Origin: Nitrosomonadales bacterium
GTDB taxonomy: Bacteria > Pseudomonadota > Gammaproteobacteria > Burkholderiales > Gallionellaceae
Reading direction: 5' to 3'
DNA length: 49,423 nt
NCBI GenBank assembly: GCA_016218445.1
Contig: JACREC010000046.1
Coordinates: 1-49,423, forward strand
Both the position numbers and the translations under genes were made by a program. Under the pieces are notes generated by a model. It saw nothing but the letters and a program-made list of their open reading frames with translations. It did not search any database and was not told the DNA's origin. How positions within the stretch are numbered: the stretch's first letter is position 1; every line of letters begins with the position of its first letter. Of this stretch, positions 16,958 to 25,369 are shown piece after piece.

Positions 16958-17015
16958 TGCGTGATTGGTGATAAGTGATGGGTGATTCACCTAGCCTCGT
17001 CACTTTTCACTTGGC
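16958..17015. repeat. Short GTGATTGGTGATAAGTGA-type repeat
   Basis: The gap between rnm and yciO consists of iterated TGATTGGTGATAAGTGATGGGTGATT and, further on, the complementary CGTCACTTTTCACTTGG. Together they can fold as an imperfect hairpin. It looks like one more dispersed repeat family. Confidence 0.45.
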
Positions 17016-17024
17016 TCTAATAAC

Positions 17025-17669
17025 ATGACACAATTTTTTTCCATCCACCCGGACAATCCGCAGCCGCGCCTGATCAGGCAGGCTGCGGCCATGGTGCGCG
17101 ATGGCGCGGTAATCGTGTATCCCACTGATTCCTGCTACGCACTGGGTTGCCATTCCAGCGACAAGACCGCAATGGCGCGTATCCTCCAGATACGCGGTCT
17201 GGATGAAAACCACTACATGACGCTGATGTGCCGCGACCTGTCCGAACTTGGCCGTTACGCGCGGGTGGACAACGTGCAATTCCGCCTGCTGAAGAACAAT
17301 ACGCCGGGCAACTACACCTTCATCCTCGAAGCTACCAGGGAAGTGCATAAGCGCCTGCAAAATCCCAAGCGCAACACTGTCGGCATTCGTATTCCCGACC
17401 ATCCGGTGGCGCTGGCGCTGCTGGAAGAACTGGGCGAGCCCCTGTTAAGCTCCACCCTGATCCTGCCGGGTGAAGCGCTTCCCCTGAGCGATGCGGATGA
17501 AATCCGTGACCGTCTTGATCGCCGGGTTGACCTGGTGCTGGATGGCGGTGCGGCCGGACTGGAGATGACAACGGTGATCGACCTGACCGGCGAGACTCCC
17601 GTGCTGGTGCGGCGCGGCAAGGGGAATGTTGCCCCGTTTGAAATTGCCAATTTGGAAATTGAGAAATAA
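17025..17669 (+). CDS. yciO: YciO/YrdC/Sua5-family protein
   Basis: A 214-aa protein with the YrdC fold: IVYPTDSCYALGC, RNTVGIRIPDHPVA and SSTLILPGE are typical. The family includes the threonylcarbamoyl-AMP synthase TsaC/Sua5 used for tRNA t6A formation. The YciO branch has a weaker or uncertain activity in that reaction. Its position between rnm (yciV) and a site-2 protease gene is the usual YciO context, so I prefer YciO over TsaC. The stop is immediately followed by the next ATG. Confidence 0.85.
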   Translation: MTQFFSIHPDNPQPRLIRQAAAMVRDGAVIVYPTDSCYALGCHSSDKTAMARILQIRGLDENHYMTLMCRDLSELGRYARVDNVQFRLLKNNTPGNYTFILEATREVHKRLQNPKRNTVGIRIPDHPVALALLEELGEPLLSSTLILPGEALPLSDADEIRDRLDRRVDLVLDGGAAGLEMTTVIDLTGETPVLVRRGKGNVAPFEIANLEIEK

Positions 17670-18317
17670 ATGCAGTTCGACCAACTGATCCAGACTGTCG
17701 CCGTCGCGGCCATTCCCATCGTTTTTGCCATTACCCTGCATGAGGCGGCGCACGGTTATGTGGCGCGGCATTTCGGCGATATGACGGCTTATCGGCAGGG
17801 CCGTATCAGCCTCAACCCGATGCGCCATATTGACCCCGTGGGCACTATCCTGCTGCCCTTGTTGACACTGTGGCTGGGCGGCATCCTGTTCGGCTGGGCC
17901 AAGCCGGTGCCGGTCAACTTCGGTGCGTTGCGCCGTCCCAAACAGGATATGCTGTGGGTGGCGCTGGCAGGCCCCGCAGCTAACCTGTTTATGGCGCTGT
18001 GCTGGGGGTTGCTGGCAAAACTGGCATGGTCGTTTCCGGGCAACTATTTCGCCGAGCCGCTGCTGGAAATGGCGCGGATTGGGATTAAAATCAATGTCGT
18101 CCTGATCGCGCTGAATCTGCTGCCCCTGCCGCCGCTGGATGGCGGGCGCATTGCCGTCAGCATGTTGCCGCACCGGCAGGCGTACAAGCTGGCGATGCTG
18201 GAGCCATATGGCATGTTCATCCTGATTTTCATGGCGTTTACGCCGCTGCTGGGCTGGATACTGATGCCGCCGATAGTCGGGCTGATGCGCTTGATAAGTT
18301 TTATTTTTGGATTGTGA
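17670..18317 (+). CDS. Site-2 protease family membrane metalloprotease (M50)
   Basis: A 215-aa integral membrane protein with the M50 zinc motif ITLHEAAHGYVARHFGD (HExxH) in the first membrane segment and NLLPLPPLDGGRI, the NPDG-like third metal ligand, near residue 150. About five hydrophobic segments are visible. There is no PDZ domain, which separates it from RseP. It belongs to the short M50 group of unknown substrate often found beside trpS. It begins at the base directly after the yciO stop and is followed by trpS after 6 bp. Confidence 0.88.
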   Translation: MQFDQLIQTVAVAAIPIVFAITLHEAAHGYVARHFGDMTAYRQGRISLNPMRHIDPVGTILLPLLTLWLGGILFGWAKPVPVNFGALRRPKQDMLWVALAGPAANLFMALCWGLLAKLAWSFPGNYFAEPLLEMARIGIKINVVLIALNLLPLPPLDGGRIAVSMLPHRQAYKLAMLEPYGMFILIFMAFTPLLGWILMPPIVGLMRLISFIFGL

Positions 18318-18323
18318 AAAACC

Positions 18324-19526
18324 ATGTTTGCTGATCGCGTGTTATCCGGGATGCGTCCCACCGGAAGTTTGCATCTGGGGCATTACCACGGCGTGCTGAA
18401 AAACTGGGTGGTGATGCAACAGGAATTCGAATGCCTGTTCTTTGTCGCCGACTGGCATGCGCTGACCACGCATTACGACACCCCGCAGATCATCGAACAA
18501 AACGTGTGGGACATGGTGATAGACTGGCTGGCCGCAGGCGTTGACCCTGCGCGTGCCACGCTGTTCATCCAGTCGAGGGTGCCGGAACACGCCGAACTGC
18601 ACCTGCTGCTTTCCATGATCACGCCGCTGGGCTGGCTGGAACGCGTGCCGACCTACAAGGACCAGCAGGAGAAGTTGTCGGACAAGGATCTGGGCACTTA
18701 TGGTTTTCTCGGCTATCCGTTGCTGCAAAGCGCGGACATTTTGATTTATCGCGCCACCCATGTGCCGGTGGGCGAAGACCAGGTGCCGCATATCGAATTT
18801 ACCCGCGAGATTGCGCGCCGCTTTAACCACATCTATGGACGCGAACCCGGCTTTGAGGAAAAGGCCGAAGCGGCGGTTAAAAAACTCGGGAGCAAGAAGG
18901 CCAGGCTGTATGCTGAACTGCGGGCGCGTTTTCAGGAGCAGGGTGACGACGCAGCGCTGGAGTCCGCCAAATCCTTGCTGGATGAGCAGCAGAGCCTCAG
19001 CATGGGTGACCGCGAGCGCCTGTTCGGCTACCTCGAAGGCGGCGGCAAGATGATCCTGTCCGAGCCGGAGGCCATGCTCACCGCGGCCTCGAAGATGCCC
19101 GGACTGGACGGGCAGAAAATGTCCAAGTCGTACAACAACACCATCACCCTGCGCGAAGACGAAGCCAGCGTGACCAAAAAGATCCGCACCATGCCGACCG
19201 ACCCGGCGCGCGTGCGCCGCACCGATCCCGGCACCCCGGAAAAATGCCCGGTATGGCCGCTGCACCAGGTGTATTCCAGCGAGGACACCAAACAATGGGT
19301 GCAGCGGGGCTGCACCACCGCCGGTATCGGCTGCCTCGAATGCAAGCAGCCGGTGATAGATGCGGTGCTGGAAGAGCAGAAGCCGATGCGCGAACGCGCC
19401 CAGCAATACCTGGACGACCCGACGCTGGTGCGCAACATCATCGCCGACGGTTGCGAGAAGGCGCGCAGGCTGGCAGGCGAGACCATGCGCGATGTGCGCG
19501 AGGCGATGGGGCTGAGTTACAGTTAG
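18324..19526 (+). CDS. trpS: Tryptophan--tRNA ligase (long form)
   Basis: Charges tRNA-Trp. The 400-aa class I enzyme has GMRPTGSLHLGHYHG (HIGH motif) at the start and GQKMSKSYNNTI (KMSKS) near residue 270. The C-terminal segment with CTTAGIGCLECKQPV is the extra Cys-containing region seen in the longer betaproteobacterial TrpS. It belongs to a run of plus-strand genes with short gaps from yciO to scpB. Confidence 0.95.
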   Translation: MFADRVLSGMRPTGSLHLGHYHGVLKNWVVMQQEFECLFFVADWHALTTHYDTPQIIEQNVWDMVIDWLAAGVDPARATLFIQSRVPEHAELHLLLSMITPLGWLERVPTYKDQQEKLSDKDLGTYGFLGYPLLQSADILIYRATHVPVGEDQVPHIEFTREIARRFNHIYGREPGFEEKAEAAVKKLGSKKARLYAELRARFQEQGDDAALESAKSLLDEQQSLSMGDRERLFGYLEGGGKMILSEPEAMLTAASKMPGLDGQKMSKSYNNTITLREDEASVTKKIRTMPTDPARVRRTDPGTPEKCPVWPLHQVYSSEDTKQWVQRGCTTAGIGCLECKQPVIDAVLEEQKPMRERAQQYLDDPTLVRNIIADGCEKARRLAGETMRDVREAMGLSYS

Positions 19527-19544
19527 GCGGGGCTAAGCGCGATT

Positions 19545-19889
19545 ATGCTTTATTATGCGACCAAAGTTTTGTTGACTGCCGGGCTGATCGTATTGATCAG
19601 CGAGGTGGTCAAACGCAGCAGCATGTTTGGCGCATTGCTCGCTTCGGTACCGTTGACTTCACTGGTGGTAATGATCTGGCTATATATCGAAACCGGCGAT
19701 GAACAGAAGATATCGGCATTCTCCCTCAATGTTTTTTGGCTGGTCATCCCATCACTGGCGCTGTTCCTGGTGTTGCCGTTGATGATTAAATTCGGCTGGG
19801 GATTCTGGCTGAGCGTGACGGCGGCTGTGCTGGCAACGATAGCCTGTTATGGCTTGATGTTGTCCATACTGAAGCAATTTGGCATATAG
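19545..19889 (+). CDS. DUF3147 family membrane protein
   Basis: A 114-aa protein that is almost entirely hydrophobic, with four predicted membrane helices: LLTAGLIVLISEVV, FGALLASVPLTSLVVMIWLY, VFWLVIPSLALFLVLPLMI and GFWLSVTAAVLATIACYGLML. The VVKRSSMFGALLAS segment after helix 1 is typical of DUF3147. Function unknown. It is tightly spaced between trpS and scpA and is likely cotranscribed. Confidence 0.8.
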   Translation: MLYYATKVLLTAGLIVLISEVVKRSSMFGALLASVPLTSLVVMIWLYIETGDEQKISAFSLNVFWLVIPSLALFLVLPLMIKFGWGFWLSVTAAVLATIACYGLMLSILKQFGI

Positions 19890-20696
19890 GTGCAGCCCGT
19901 GAATGACCTGATACAACCCGTTGCACGCATCCACGGCGAACCGTTGCTGGAGATGCCGCATGATCTGTATATCCCGCCGGATGCGCTGGAGCTGGTGCTG
20001 GAAACTTTTCAGGGGCCGCTCGACCTGTTGCTGTACCTGATCCGCAGGCACAACCTGGATGTGCTCGACATCCCGATGGCGCAGTTGACGCAGCAATACA
20101 TGAGCTATATCGAGATCATGCAGCGCAACCGTCTGGAACTGGCCGCCGAGTACTTGCTGATGGCGGCGGTGCTGATCGAGATCAAGTCGCGCATGTTGCT
20201 GCCGCATCCGCCCAAGGTCAGCGAGGAAGGCGTGGAAGACCCGCGCGCCGAGTTGATGCGCCGCCTGCTCGAATACGAACAGATGAAGCTCGCCGCGCAG
20301 AAACTGAACGAATTGCCGCAGGCCGGACGCGATTTCGAGCTGGTGCAGGTGTTGATCGAACACACGGTGGAGCAGCGCCTGCCCAACGTCGCCGTGGAGG
20401 ATTTGCGCCAGGCATGGCTGGCGTTGCTGGCGCGCGCGAAGCTGAATGCGCACCACAAGGTGCGGCGCGAGGAATTGTCGGTGCGCGAACAGATGACGCG
20501 CCTGTTGCGCCAGTTGCGGCACGGCGAATTCGAGGTGTTCGAAAATCTGTTCGATGTGAGCGGCGGCATTCCGCAACTGGTTGTTACTTTTATCGCGATT
20601 CTGGAACTGGCAAAAGAAACCTTGGTTGAAATCACACAATCCGAAACACTGGGGAACATCTATGTCCGAGCAAGCCGTAGCCTTACCGCAATCTGA
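19890..20696 (+). CDS. scpA: Segregation and condensation protein A
   Basis: The kleisin subunit of the SMC-ScpAB condensin, which folds and segregates the chromosome. It is 268 aa, with LVLETFQGPLDLLLYLIRRHNLDVLDIPM, the SMC-head binding N-terminal motif, and a C-terminal winged helix (VTFIAILELAKETLVEI). The start is a GTG directly after the stop of the DUF3147 gene; a second GTG at 19899 is also possible. The 3' end overlaps scpB by 35 bp. Confidence 0.9.
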   Translation: MQPVNDLIQPVARIHGEPLLEMPHDLYIPPDALELVLETFQGPLDLLLYLIRRHNLDVLDIPMAQLTQQYMSYIEIMQRNRLELAAEYLLMAAVLIEIKSRMLLPHPPKVSEEGVEDPRAELMRRLLEYEQMKLAAQKLNELPQAGRDFELVQVLIEHTVEQRLPNVAVEDLRQAWLALLARAKLNAHHKVRREELSVREQMTRLLRQLRHGEFEVFENLFDVSGGIPQLVVTFIAILELAKETLVEITQSETLGNIYVRASRSLTAI

Positions 20697-21330
20697 TGCA
20701 CTACTAACCGTTCGTGCTGAGCCTTTCGACGAAGCTCAGGACAGGCCAGTCGAAGCACCCGCCGAAGGGGGCGCGGCACCAATTGATGCGGTGCAACTCA
20801 AGAAAACTCTGGAAGCCGCCCTGCTGACCACGCAGGAACCGCTGTCGCTGGCCGAACTGAAAAAACTCGGCGATGCGCCGGTGGAAAGCCGACTCATCGA
20901 AGAACTGCTCGAACAACTGGCGCAGGAATACGCGGGCAGCGGCGTGGAACTCAACCGCGTGGCGAACGGCTGGCGCTTCCGCGCCCGCCCCGAAATGCAA
21001 CCCTACCTGGATCGCCTCAACCCGCAGAAGCCGCCGCGCTACTCGCGTGCGGTGATGGAGACGCTCGCCATCATCGCTTACCGCCAGCCGGTGACGCGCG
21101 GCGACATCGAGGAAATTCGCGGCGTGGCCGTGTCCTCGCAAATCCTCAAGACCCTGGAAGTGCGCGGCTGGATTGAAGCCATCGGCACGCGCGACACGCC
21201 GGGCAAACCCGAGCTGTTCGCCACCACCAAACAACTGCTCGACGATCTCAACTTGCGTTCCCTGCAGGAACTGCCTTCGCTGGAAGAAATCGGCTCGCTG
21301 CTGGAACAGGGTGGAAACGTAGGGGCGTGA
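20662..21330 (+). CDS. scpB: Segregation and condensation protein B
   Basis: The ScpA-binding partner in the SMC condensin complex. The 222-aa protein has two winged-helix domains: LKKTLEAALLTTQEPLSLAEL and YSRAVMETLAIIAYRQPVTRGDIEEIRGVAV. ATG 20662 after GGGGAAC is used; the track start lies inside scpA. Two dispersed repeats shape the protein. One (20711-20745) adds VRAEPFDEAQDRP to the linker before the first domain, and another supplies the last codons and stop (GNVGA). Function should be unaffected, as both sit outside the folded domains. Confidence 0.9.
   Translation: MSEQAVALPQSDALLTVRAEPFDEAQDRPVEAPAEGGAAPIDAVQLKKTLEAALLTTQEPLSLAELKKLGDAPVESRLIEELLEQLAQEYAGSGVELNRVANGWRFRARPEMQPYLDRLNPQKPPRYSRAVMETLAIIAYRQPVTRGDIEEIRGVAVSSQILKTLEVRGWIEAIGTRDTPGKPELFATTKQLLDDLNLRSLQELPSLEEIGSLLEQGGNVGA
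20711..20745. repeat. Dispersed repeat inside scpB (in frame)
   Basis: TTCGTGCTGAGCCTTTCGACGAAGCTCAGGACAGG, whose core TGAGC-N11-GCTCA is an imperfect palindrome. It is read in frame as VRAEPFDEAQDRP, a peptide outside the normal ScpB fold. This short element is well known as a dispersed intergenic repeat in related genomes. Confidence 0.7.
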
Positions 21331-21423
21331 TTCATCACGCTCAGAACAAAATGTAGGGGTGCAATTTATTGCGCCCAAAACAACGAAGGCGTGTAAATCG
21401 GGCGCGATAAATCGCGCCCCTAC
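21319..21423. repeat. REP cluster 1 (GTAGGGGCGCAATTTATTGCGCCC family)
   Basis: Three 24-bp copies: 21319-21342 and 21353-21376 in direct orientation and 21400-21423 inverted. Each starts GTAGGGGYG and contains a GCGCAATTTATTGCGC-like palindrome. The first overlaps the end of scpB. They mark the left border of an island that ends at the last copy at 24001-24024. Confidence 0.85.
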
Positions 21424-21494
21424 GACATTTGCAGCGCGCAATGCCATCGCCCCCACGACCCAATGACAGCCACACCTTTTTGAGATCCACGTTC

Positions 21495-23309
21495 ATGACC
21501 ACAACCATCAAACCAGCAGGCCGTACCTTGGCCGAGTTCCAGCCACTTAAACCGGCGGAACAGGAGCTGCTGGAGGCATGCCGACAGGGAACGGTTGCGC
21601 GCATTTCGGATAAACGCCCCGAAGCGGCGAATGACAACAACATCGTGCGCGCCGCCTTCCTGCGTTTTCTCGCACTCGGCGGAGACGAGCAAACCCCCGT
21701 TCATGAACACGGCGTTCAACTCCTCGGTGCATGGGTCGAAGGCGTACTGGACATGTGGGCCGCCAGTGTTCCCTCTGATCTTGCTATTTTGGATTGTCAC
21801 TTTGACATCACTCCTGTGTTTCTTGGCGCAAAGATCGCGGGGACACTTAATCTTAGTGGCTGCCAAATTCCCGGCCTAAACGGGGATAGACTTGCTTGCA
21901 ATGGTGGTCTGTTCCTGCACCAAGGCTTTGCTGCCACAGGAGAAGTGCGACTGCTGGGTGCCCAGATCGGCGGAGACCTCGATTGCAGTAGCGCGAAATT
22001 CGATGGCAAGGAGAATGACTATGCACTGTGGGCAGATGGTGTAATGGTTAAAGGCTGCGTATTTCTGAACAAAGGCTGCACTGCTACCGGAGAAGTACGA
22101 CTACTGGGTGCACAGATCGGTGGAAACCTTGATTGCAGCGGCGCGGAATTCGACGACAAGGATGGCAATGCACTGTCGGCAGATGGTGCTGTAATTAAGG
22201 GCAGCGTATTCCTGAACAAAGACACAGATAAAGGCGCGGATAAAAACTTCACTGCCACGGGAGAAGTGCGACTGTTGGGCGCCCGGATCGACGGAGACTT
22301 TGATTGCAGTTGCGCGAAATTCGATGGCAAGAATAACAAAGCACTGTCAGCAGAGGGAATGATGGTCGCAGGAACTTTCTTCTTCCGAAACTTGGTCGAA
22401 CCGGTCAACGGAGTTTCTCTCGCTTCGAGCCATGTGGGCCGCTTGGCAGACGATGCAGGAAGTTGGGGTAAGTGGCTCCATTTGGATGGTTTCACTTACG
22501 ACAGCATTGCCAGCGGCGCGCCGACCGATGCGGTTACACGCCTCGCATGGCTAGACAAGCAATATCAACCACACTCCGGGCTCAATGGAAATGGTGCAGA
22601 CTTCAAACCCCAGCCTTGGCGACAGCTTGCCAAGGTGCTGCGGGAAATGGGCCACGCAGAGAATGCGCGACAAGTGGCAATTGCTTTCGAGCATCGGTTG
22701 CGCAAGGCCAACTTGATTGGGCAGATGCCCAAACATTGGGGCAAGTTGAACTCGTGGTTTTACCGCAATATCAGCCGTGGGGGACATTGGCTGTTCTGGG
22801 TGTTCACCGGTTACGGCTACCGCCCCTTGCGCTTGCTGGCCTGGATATTCGGCGTGTGGATGTTCTGCGGGATGCTTTACTGGTATGTCGCACTGGCTGG
22901 TGTGTTTGCGCCATCCAATCCGCTGGTGTTCCAAAACTTGGCGTACGACGTTTGCAAGCCAGGTCATGTTACACCCGCCCAGCAGGGTAAGGCCGCCAGC
23001 GCCGCCCCGCCGACCATACAAGGCGCGGGCAACTGGTATTTGTGCGAAAAATTACCCGAGGAGTATTCTGGTTTCAGCCCGCTGGCTTATTCGCTGGACG
23101 TGATCCTGCCCTTGGTGGATTTGCAGCAGGAGACCAGTTGGTCGCCCTTGATCCAGACGCCAAAGAATGTCTGGTATCAAGAGTTGGCAGCCTTCGATTT
23201 GAAACACCTCACCCGTTTGGTCTTGTGGTTTGAAATCCTGTTCGGCTGGGTGTCCAGTTTGTTGCTGGTGGCGGTGGTTTCAGGTTTGACCAAACGGCGC
23301 GAAGAATGA
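21495..23309 (+). CDS. Repeat-containing membrane protein, unknown function
   Basis: A 604-aa protein of the type often labelled membrane-associated oxidoreductase, though no redox motif is visible. Residues about 100-320 contain at least three degenerate repeats with ATGEVRLLGAxIxGxxDCS at about 149, 197 and 253, plausibly a beta-helix similar to pentapeptide or bactofilin folds. The C-terminal half has hydrophobic segments near 428-470 and 575-600. Between them lies a loop with YSLDVILPLVDLQQ that could be a pore-like turn. ATG 21495 replaces the track start 21429. It is flanked by REPs, and its stop overlaps the RAYT start by ATGA. Likely acquired; function unknown. Confidence 0.7.
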   Translation: MTTTIKPAGRTLAEFQPLKPAEQELLEACRQGTVARISDKRPEAANDNNIVRAAFLRFLALGGDEQTPVHEHGVQLLGAWVEGVLDMWAASVPSDLAILDCHFDITPVFLGAKIAGTLNLSGCQIPGLNGDRLACNGGLFLHQGFAATGEVRLLGAQIGGDLDCSSAKFDGKENDYALWADGVMVKGCVFLNKGCTATGEVRLLGAQIGGNLDCSGAEFDDKDGNALSADGAVIKGSVFLNKDTDKGADKNFTATGEVRLLGARIDGDFDCSCAKFDGKNNKALSAEGMMVAGTFFFRNLVEPVNGVSLASSHVGRLADDAGSWGKWLHLDGFTYDSIASGAPTDAVTRLAWLDKQYQPHSGLNGNGADFKPQPWRQLAKVLREMGHAENARQVAIAFEHRLRKANLIGQMPKHWGKLNSWFYRNISRGGHWLFWVFTGYGYRPLRLLAWIFGVWMFCGMLYWYVALAGVFAPSNPLVFQNLAYDVCKPGHVTPAQQGKAASAAPPTIQGAGNWYLCEKLPEEYSGFSPLAYSLDVILPLVDLQQETSWSPLIQTPKNVWYQELAAFDLKHLTRLVLWFEILFGWVSSLLLVAVVSGLTKRREE

Positions 23310-24049
23310 AAGGTTGCGGATCAGGGCGAAATGAATTGCGCCCCTACAATGCGGGAACCCATTCATGCGTAGGGGTGCGATTTATCGCGCCCGATTTGCC
23401 ACCCGAATTTATTGCGCCCGATTTACCGCCTGACACACCGGCATTCAACCCTGATATCCACCATCGTCGTTCCATCCGGTTACGCGGCTACGATTATTCG
23501 CAGGCCGGGGCGTATTTCATAACCCTATGTACGCAAAAACGGGAATGCCTGTTTGGTGGCGTGATGGGTGATGTTATGCAGTTGAACGATGTCGGACGTT
23601 TGGTGAGAAATGTTTGGGATATGTTGCCCGATCATTATGCAGGTGTGACATTGGATACGTTTGTGGTTATGCCAAATCATATTCATGGCATTGTCATGTT
23701 GAACGACGTAGGAGCGCAATTCATTGCGCCCAATAACGATGATGGCGCAATAAATCGGGGCACGATAAATCGCGCCCCTACGATAGGTGAAATCATCCGC
23801 GCATTTAAGGCGCGTTGTACGCACGGCATCAACCAATTGCGCAGTGTGCAAGGCGTGTCAATTTGGCAGCGCAATTATTACGAACACATCATTCGTGACG
23901 AATCCTCGTTGCAGGAAATCCGCGAATACATAACCAATAACCCGGTACAGTGGGCAAATGATCGTGAAAACCCGGATGTCGTGGAGGGCGCGATGAATCA
24001 GGGCGCAATAAATTGCGCCCCTACGGATTTGAAAGATACCAAGGTATGA
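23306..24049 (+). CDS. REP-associated tyrosine transposase (RAYT, Y1/HUH family)
   Basis: A 247-aa single-strand transposase of the TnpA-REP family. The core begins at FNPDIHHRRSIRLRGYDYS, has the HUH motif VVMPNHIHGIVM near residue 130 and the catalytic-tyrosine helix IWQRNYYEHIIRDE near residue 190, followed by EYITNNPVQWAND. REP sequence is embedded in the ORF: residues 7-38 (RNELRPY, VGVRFIAP, EFIAP), the block after the HUH motif (VGAQFIAP, GTINRAPT) and the C-terminal GAINCAPT. The start at 23306 overlaps the upstream gene by ATGA; a GTG at 23375 is possible. Its likely substrates are the surrounding REPs. Confidence 0.88.
   Translation: MKGCGSGRNELRPYNAGTHSCVGVRFIAPDLPPEFIAPDLPPDTPAFNPDIHHRRSIRLRGYDYSQAGAYFITLCTQKRECLFGGVMGDVMQLNDVGRLVRNVWDMLPDHYAGVTLDTFVVMPNHIHGIVMLNDVGAQFIAPNNDDGAINRGTINRAPTIGEIIRAFKARCTHGINQLRSVQGVSIWQRNYYEHIIRDESSLQEIREYITNNPVQWANDRENPDVVEGAMNQGAINCAPTDLKDTKV
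23324..23419. repeat. REP copies in the 5' part of the RAYT gene
   Basis: An inverted copy (23324-23347), a direct copy (23369-23392) and a half copy GAATTTATTGCGCCC (23405-23419). All are translated in frame as part of the RAYT N terminus. Confidence 0.85.
23708..23781. repeat. Inverted REP pair inside the RAYT gene
   Basis: GTAGGAGCGCAATTCATTGCGCCC (23708-23731) and inverted GGGCACGATAAATCGCGCCCCTAC (23758-23781). Together they form a REP doublet (BIME-like) in the middle of the coding sequence, read in frame between the HUH motif and GEIIRAFKA. Confidence 0.85.
24001..24024. repeat. REP copy at the RAYT 3' end
   Basis: GGGCGCAATAAATTGCGCCCCTAC, inverted orientation, translated as GAINCAPT near the RAYT C terminus. 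It is the right border of the REP island, 22 bp before the TrmH-like gene. Confidence 0.85.
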
Positions 24050-24849
24050 AGCACATTCAATCCCGCGATAATCCGTTTTTCAAGGAACTCGTCAAACTCG
24101 CCGGTTCGGCGCGTCAGCGCAGGAAGGCCGCGCAAACCCTGCTGGATGGCGTGCATCTGGTTCAGGCGTATCTCGCCTCAGGCGGCAAGCCGCAACATTT
24201 GCTGGTAACACAAGCGGCATTGCAGGATCGCGAAGTGGCGGCATTGCTGAAAAAACTTTCCGCTGTGCCGCTTACGCAACTGGACGATACTTTATTTGCC
24301 GAACTGTCCGAACTCAAGACGCCCAGCGGCATCCTCGCGCTGATCGAGTTGCCGCAGCCCACCGCATCAATTGCCGCCACCTGCTTTGCGCTGTTGCTGG
24401 AAGACATACAAGACCCGGGCAATCTCGGTTCCATGCTGCGTTCCGCTGCCGCAGCGGGATGCGATGCAGTGTTCCTGTCCAAAGGTTGTGCCGATGCATG
24501 GTCGCCCAAGGTGCTGCGCGCGGGGATGGGCGGGCATTTCGTGCTCAGTATCCACGAATCCATGGATTTGCCCGCTGTTGCCGCAGTATTCAAGGGCGAG
24601 CTATTTGCCGCATCGCTGGATGCAAAAACCAGCCTGTATGACTGCGATCTGCGCGGCAAGCTGGCTTTTGTGCTGGGCAATGAAGGGGCGGGGTTATCCG
24701 GAGAATTGCTGGCGGCGGTCAGCCGGCATGTCGCCATTCCCATGCCGGGGAAAGTCGAATCATTGAATGTCGCGGCTGCGGCTGCGGTGTGCTTGTTCGA
24801 GGCCGCGCGGCAGCGCCAATTTACTCATCCTGCAAAAGCACCAGCGTAA
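24046..24849 (+). CDS. TrmH/SpoU-family RNA 2'-O-methyltransferase
   Basis: A 267-aa SPOUT methyltransferase. The N-terminal substrate-binding domain (SRDNPFFKELVKLAGSARQRR, then LLDGVHLV) resembles RlmB/TsnR-type L30e-like domains. The C-terminal domain shows the three trefoil-knot motifs: LLEDIQDPGNLGSMLRSA, FVLGNEGAGLSGEL and IPMPGKVESLNVAAAAAVCLFE. It transfers a methyl group from SAM to a ribose in rRNA or tRNA; the exact site cannot be read. ATG 24046 overlaps the RAYT stop (ATGA); the extra residues in the track come from the REP. Confidence 0.88.
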   Translation: MKHIQSRDNPFFKELVKLAGSARQRRKAAQTLLDGVHLVQAYLASGGKPQHLLVTQAALQDREVAALLKKLSAVPLTQLDDTLFAELSELKTPSGILALIELPQPTASIAATCFALLLEDIQDPGNLGSMLRSAAAAGCDAVFLSKGCADAWSPKVLRAGMGGHFVLSIHESMDLPAVAAVFKGELFAASLDAKTSLYDCDLRGKLAFVLGNEGAGLSGELLAAVSRHVAIPMPGKVESLNVAAAAAVCLFEAARQRQFTHPAKAPA

Positions 24850-24916
24850 TCCGGTATCCGTATATATCCGGGGCTAATATCACGACCTGTTAATTAAAAC
24901 ATACGTCGCAGACGTG

Positions 24917-25200
24917 TAGGTTGGGTTAGGCGCGGTCTTTGCACCAAAGGCAGGCAATTCTCTAAGCTCTTCGAGCTTGAGAAGTTGACACCGCCGTAAC
25001 CCAACAAAAACCAGCATTGATGTGCGCCGCCCATCCGCAGATATTGAAGATTGGTTGTTGGGTTACACCCGCAAGAAGTAGGCCGTGGTTGTAAAGGGCT
25101 AAAGCCCAAACAACACACGCTCCGCGATAAAGCCGCTCTGACGATTTCTCATGCGGGATACCGCGTAGAGAATCGCGTAACTTTGTTGAACCCAACCTAC
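24917..25200. repeat. GTAGGTTGGGTTA-type inverted repeats
   Basis: The 520-bp gap 24850-25369 has no credible gene. Its first part holds GTAGGTTGGGTTAGGCG (24917), CGCCGTAACCCAACAA (24991), GTTGTTGGGTTACA (25055) and TTGTTGAACCCAACCTAC at its end (25200). These are alternating inverted copies of the common GTAGGTTGGGTTA dispersed repeat. Confidence 0.65.
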
Positions 25201-25250
25201 ATGACTAATTTGTAGAGCATGATTTCAATCTGAAAATTTCAAAACCGCAT

Positions 25251-25367
25251 AACCACGGAAAACACGGATAACGCGGAAAAGACCAAAGTTTGGTTTGCAT
25301 TCCGTGTACATCCGTGTCTTCCGTGGTTAACCGCCGTTTTCGGGTTTATCCGTATGCGTCCGTGGCT
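25251..25367. repeat. CCACGGAAAACACGGATAA-type palindromic repeat
   Basis: AACCACGGAAAACACGGATAACGCGGAA (25251-25278) pairs with TTCCGTGTACATCCGTGTCTTCCGTGGTT (ending 25328). A half copy GTTTATCCGTATGCGTCCGTGG follows (25344-25365). It fills the space up to the 3' end of the heme-binding-like gene. Confidence 0.65.
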
Positions 25368-25369
25368 AG

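Noticed and set aside
15996-17003. 335-aa minus-strand ORF
   Set aside because: Shadow of the PHP-domain gene and the ratB end; no recognisable domain.
18342-19406. 354-aa minus-strand ORF
   Set aside because: Shadow of trpS; codon pattern and motifs support the plus strand.
21319-24024. CRISPR array
   Set aside because: The 24-bp repeats vary in orientation and spacing and lie partly inside genes. They are REP palindromes, and no cas genes are present.
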